8,235 nucleotides of DNA from an uncultured Sulfurimonas sp. (GTDB lineage Bacteria; Campylobacterota; Campylobacteria; Campylobacterales; Sulfurimonadaceae). Position numbers and translations under genes: made by a program. Position 1 is the first letter of the stretch. Each line of letters opens with the position of its first letter. The stretch covers positions 1-8,235 of the forward strand of contig CALDOC010000149.1 of the NCBI GenBank assembly GCA_937914675.1, written 5' to 3'. Below the pieces are notes generated by a model, which worked only from the letters and a program-made list of their open reading frames with translations, was not told the DNA's origin and did not search any database. Shown here piece after piece: positions 7,304 through 8,235 of the stretch.

Positions 7304-7758
7304 GAACATCCCTCATAATAAGTTTCGTTGTCAATTATATCTAAGATTAAAATATTTTTACTCATTTTTAGTATATTTAAATTATCAAAAGTCGCTTGTA
7401 GTTCATTTAAGTTGTCCATCACCGAGTGCGGAATTTCTATAATTACTGTCGTTTCTTTAGTCATAAGAGCTCTGATAAACATGACGTAAAATATTTCCAT
7501 TGTGGAACACTTGGGCGCTCTATACAATCCTATGCGCGAAAGATTAATTTTATCTAGTGTGTCGTTGGCGAGTTGTTGCGCCTTAGGCGTCGTCATATGC
7601 TCATGAACCTCTTTTACGATGGCGATGTTTTCCAACACGTTTAAATTGGAAATAAGTGGCGTATCACTAGAAACAAGTGAGTAATCCTCTTGTAAAGTTA
7701 AAAATTTTTGTATATCTTCAAAGTTAGAAAATAGTTTTACAGTGATTGGATTAATAAT
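7285..7758 (-). CDS. Short degenerate MlaF/IamA-like ABC ATPase remnant
   Basis: The gene sits where the ABC ATPase is expected, between permease and MCE protein, but the readable protein is only about 157 residues against roughly 240-270 for MlaF or IamA. It starts at about the Q-loop: SSDTPLISNLNVLENI (30-45) corresponds to the usual FQ-x-x-x-LF-x-x-LTV-x-ENV. The Walker A region has no counterpart. The signature is APKCSTMEIF (81-90) instead of a LSGGQ-type motif, although FIRALM (94-99) preserves the ARAL helix. Walker B reads VIIEIP (105-110) instead of LLLDEP, and no H-loop His follows ILILD (136-140). A C-terminal CSC occurs at 151-153. ATP hydrolysis is therefore not expected. No ATG, GTG or TTG precedes the GTG at 7638, which would drop 40 residues. 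An ATT at 7758 has GAGG (7769-7766) 7 nt upstream. It overlaps the permease end by 22 bases. It may be a conserved structural subunit or a decaying gene; the clean frame and operon overlaps favour a functional protein. Confidence 0.65.
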   Translation of the reverse strand: MINPITVKLFSNFEDIQKFLTLQEDYSLVSSDTPLISNLNVLENIAIVKEVHEHMTTPKAQQLANDTLDKINLSRIGLYRAPKCSTMEIFYVMFIRALMTKETTVIIEIPHSVMDNLNELQATFDNLNILKMSKNILILDIIDNETYYEGCSCNIIK

Positions 7759-8235
7759 GACGCGACCTCGATAAAAAATATGGCGATAAATAATTTGACC
7801 ATTCCATTTAAAACGGATATTGGTATGGCTGTATAACTGTTTTGCGTTTTTAATCCACTATAAATTGGAATAAGCATGATAACAAAACCAAAAGCGACTC
7901 CTTTGACAAGAAGAGTGACTATATCCTTCACTCCTATGGCGTTTATGAGTAAATACTTATAGGTATGCAAATCCATGTTCATGTAAAAAAGAGTAAATAT
8001 ATAACCGCTACTAAGCATAATGATTGCAAACAAAATAGATAACGCGGTTACGCTCACTATCCCACTAATTATACGAGGTAAAAAAAGATAATCAATTAAA
8101 TCTATTTTATACTTTCTAAGGGTATTGAGCTCTTTATTTACGTTCATGACCGCTATTTCAGTGTTGACCGCCGCTCCTGAACGAAGCGAAATGAGCAAAG
8201 CCGTAAAAAACGGTGAAAACTCGTCAACGACAAAA
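7737..8235 (-). CDS. mlaE: MlaE/IamB-type ABC permease, C-terminal part (5' end cut by window edge)
   Basis: This is the inner-membrane permease of a lipid ABC transport system, with 165 codons visible and the frame open to the edge. The first residues, ALLISLRSGAAVNTEIAVMNVNKELNTLRKY, match the conserved MlaE segment (ALL-x-AGRAGSA-x-TAEIG-M-x-x-x-EQ-x-A-L). That region contacts the ATPase, and here the Gly-Arg-x-Gly of the family reads SLRSG. Four hydrophobic segments follow, ending in EVASLLIQSL. The TTG at 8198 is internal and not the start, because FSPFFTALL upstream is in frame and family-like. The stop (7739-7737) lies inside the reading frame of the following ATPase-like gene. Roughly 90-200 N-terminal residues are expected beyond the window. 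Confidence 0.9.
   Translation of the reverse strand, partial: FVVDEFSPFFTALLISLRSGAAVNTEIAVMNVNKELNTLRKYKIDLIDYLFLPRIISGIVSVTALSILFAIIMLSSGYIFTLFYMNMDLHTYKYLLINAIGVKDIVTLLVKGVAFGFVIMLIPIYSGLKTQNSYTAIPISVLNGMVKLFIAIFFIEVASLLIQSL
7756..7770 (-). promoter_or_regulatory. Shine-Dalgarno-like GAGG before an in-frame ATT (ATPase-like gene)
   Basis: Within the last codons of the permease, GAGG (7769-7766) is followed after seven bases by ATT (7758-7756). This ATT is in frame with the ATPase-like protein. It would add 40 residues that include the Q-loop-like segment absent from the GTG (7638) version. ATT is a rare but real bacterial start, as in infC of E. coli. The spacing is seen directly; use as a start is inferred. 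Confidence 0.35.

Noticed and set aside
7307..7309. ATG two codons upstream as the MCE gene start
   Set aside because: It directly abuts the GAGGG Shine-Dalgarno. The ATG at 7303 has normal 6-nt spacing.
7636..7638. GTG as the start of the ATPase-like gene
   Set aside because: It would cut off the Q-loop-like segment that is clearly part of the same protein and leave about 100 bases of unexplained family-like open frame after the permease stop.
8196..8198. TTG as the permease start
   Set aside because: The frame continues upstream with family-like residues to the window edge, so the gene is simply truncated by the window.
7740..8235. Hidden Walker A motif for the ATPase in another frame
   Set aside because: The sequence upstream of the ATPase-like gene is fully explained by an intact permease C-terminus. 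No GxxGxGKS/T-type motif appears in the ATPase frame before its upstream stop (7860-7858).

Overview
The window is a stretch of moderately AT-rich bacterial chromosome that most resembles Campylobacterota (a Sulfurimonas-like organism). That placement is an inference. It rests on base composition, short intergenic gaps, and a permease / short ATPase-like / MCE / lipoprotein gene order that resembles the Campylobacter iamB-iamA-MCE-lipoprotein locus as I remember it. No rRNA, tRNA, CRISPR array, insertion sequence or phage gene is visible.

Layout. Positions 1-251 hold the N-terminal part of a Tas-like aldo/keto reductase on the minus strand, cut by the window edge. A 65-bp divergent promoter region separates it from a plus-strand MATE-family transporter (317-1630) and a Tsx/OmpK-type outer-membrane channel protein (1686-2396), which has its own extended -10 promoter. 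Three bases beyond the Tsx stop, the convergent minus-strand block ends. Read in its own direction (from 8235 down to 2400), this block is: MlaE/IamB-type permease (partial), a short degenerate MlaF/IamA-like ATPase remnant, an MlaD-type MCE protein, a lipoprotein, a second MATE transporter and ligA (NAD-dependent DNA ligase). The first four genes overlap or nearly abut, and the last two follow after gaps of 6 and 27 bp, so all six may be one transcript. Its promoter lies outside the window.

How the genes fit together. The permease, MCE protein and lipoprotein form the core of a lipid (phospholipid) transport system between inner and outer membrane. The two MATE proteins are cation-coupled exporters from clearly different subgroups. 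LigA is housekeeping.

The points most worth a second look are these. (1) The ATPase position in the Mla-type operon holds only about 157 codons, with no Walker A motif and with altered signature, Walker B and H-loop regions. (2) That gene and the second MATE gene both lack ATG, GTG or TTG at the place where their proteins should begin, and both have a Shine-Dalgarno-like sequence 7-9 nt before an in-frame ATT. (3) The second MATE gene also has an out-of-frame ATG followed by an A-AAA-AAG heptamer, the dnaX-type -1 slippery sequence, which would join the correct frame.
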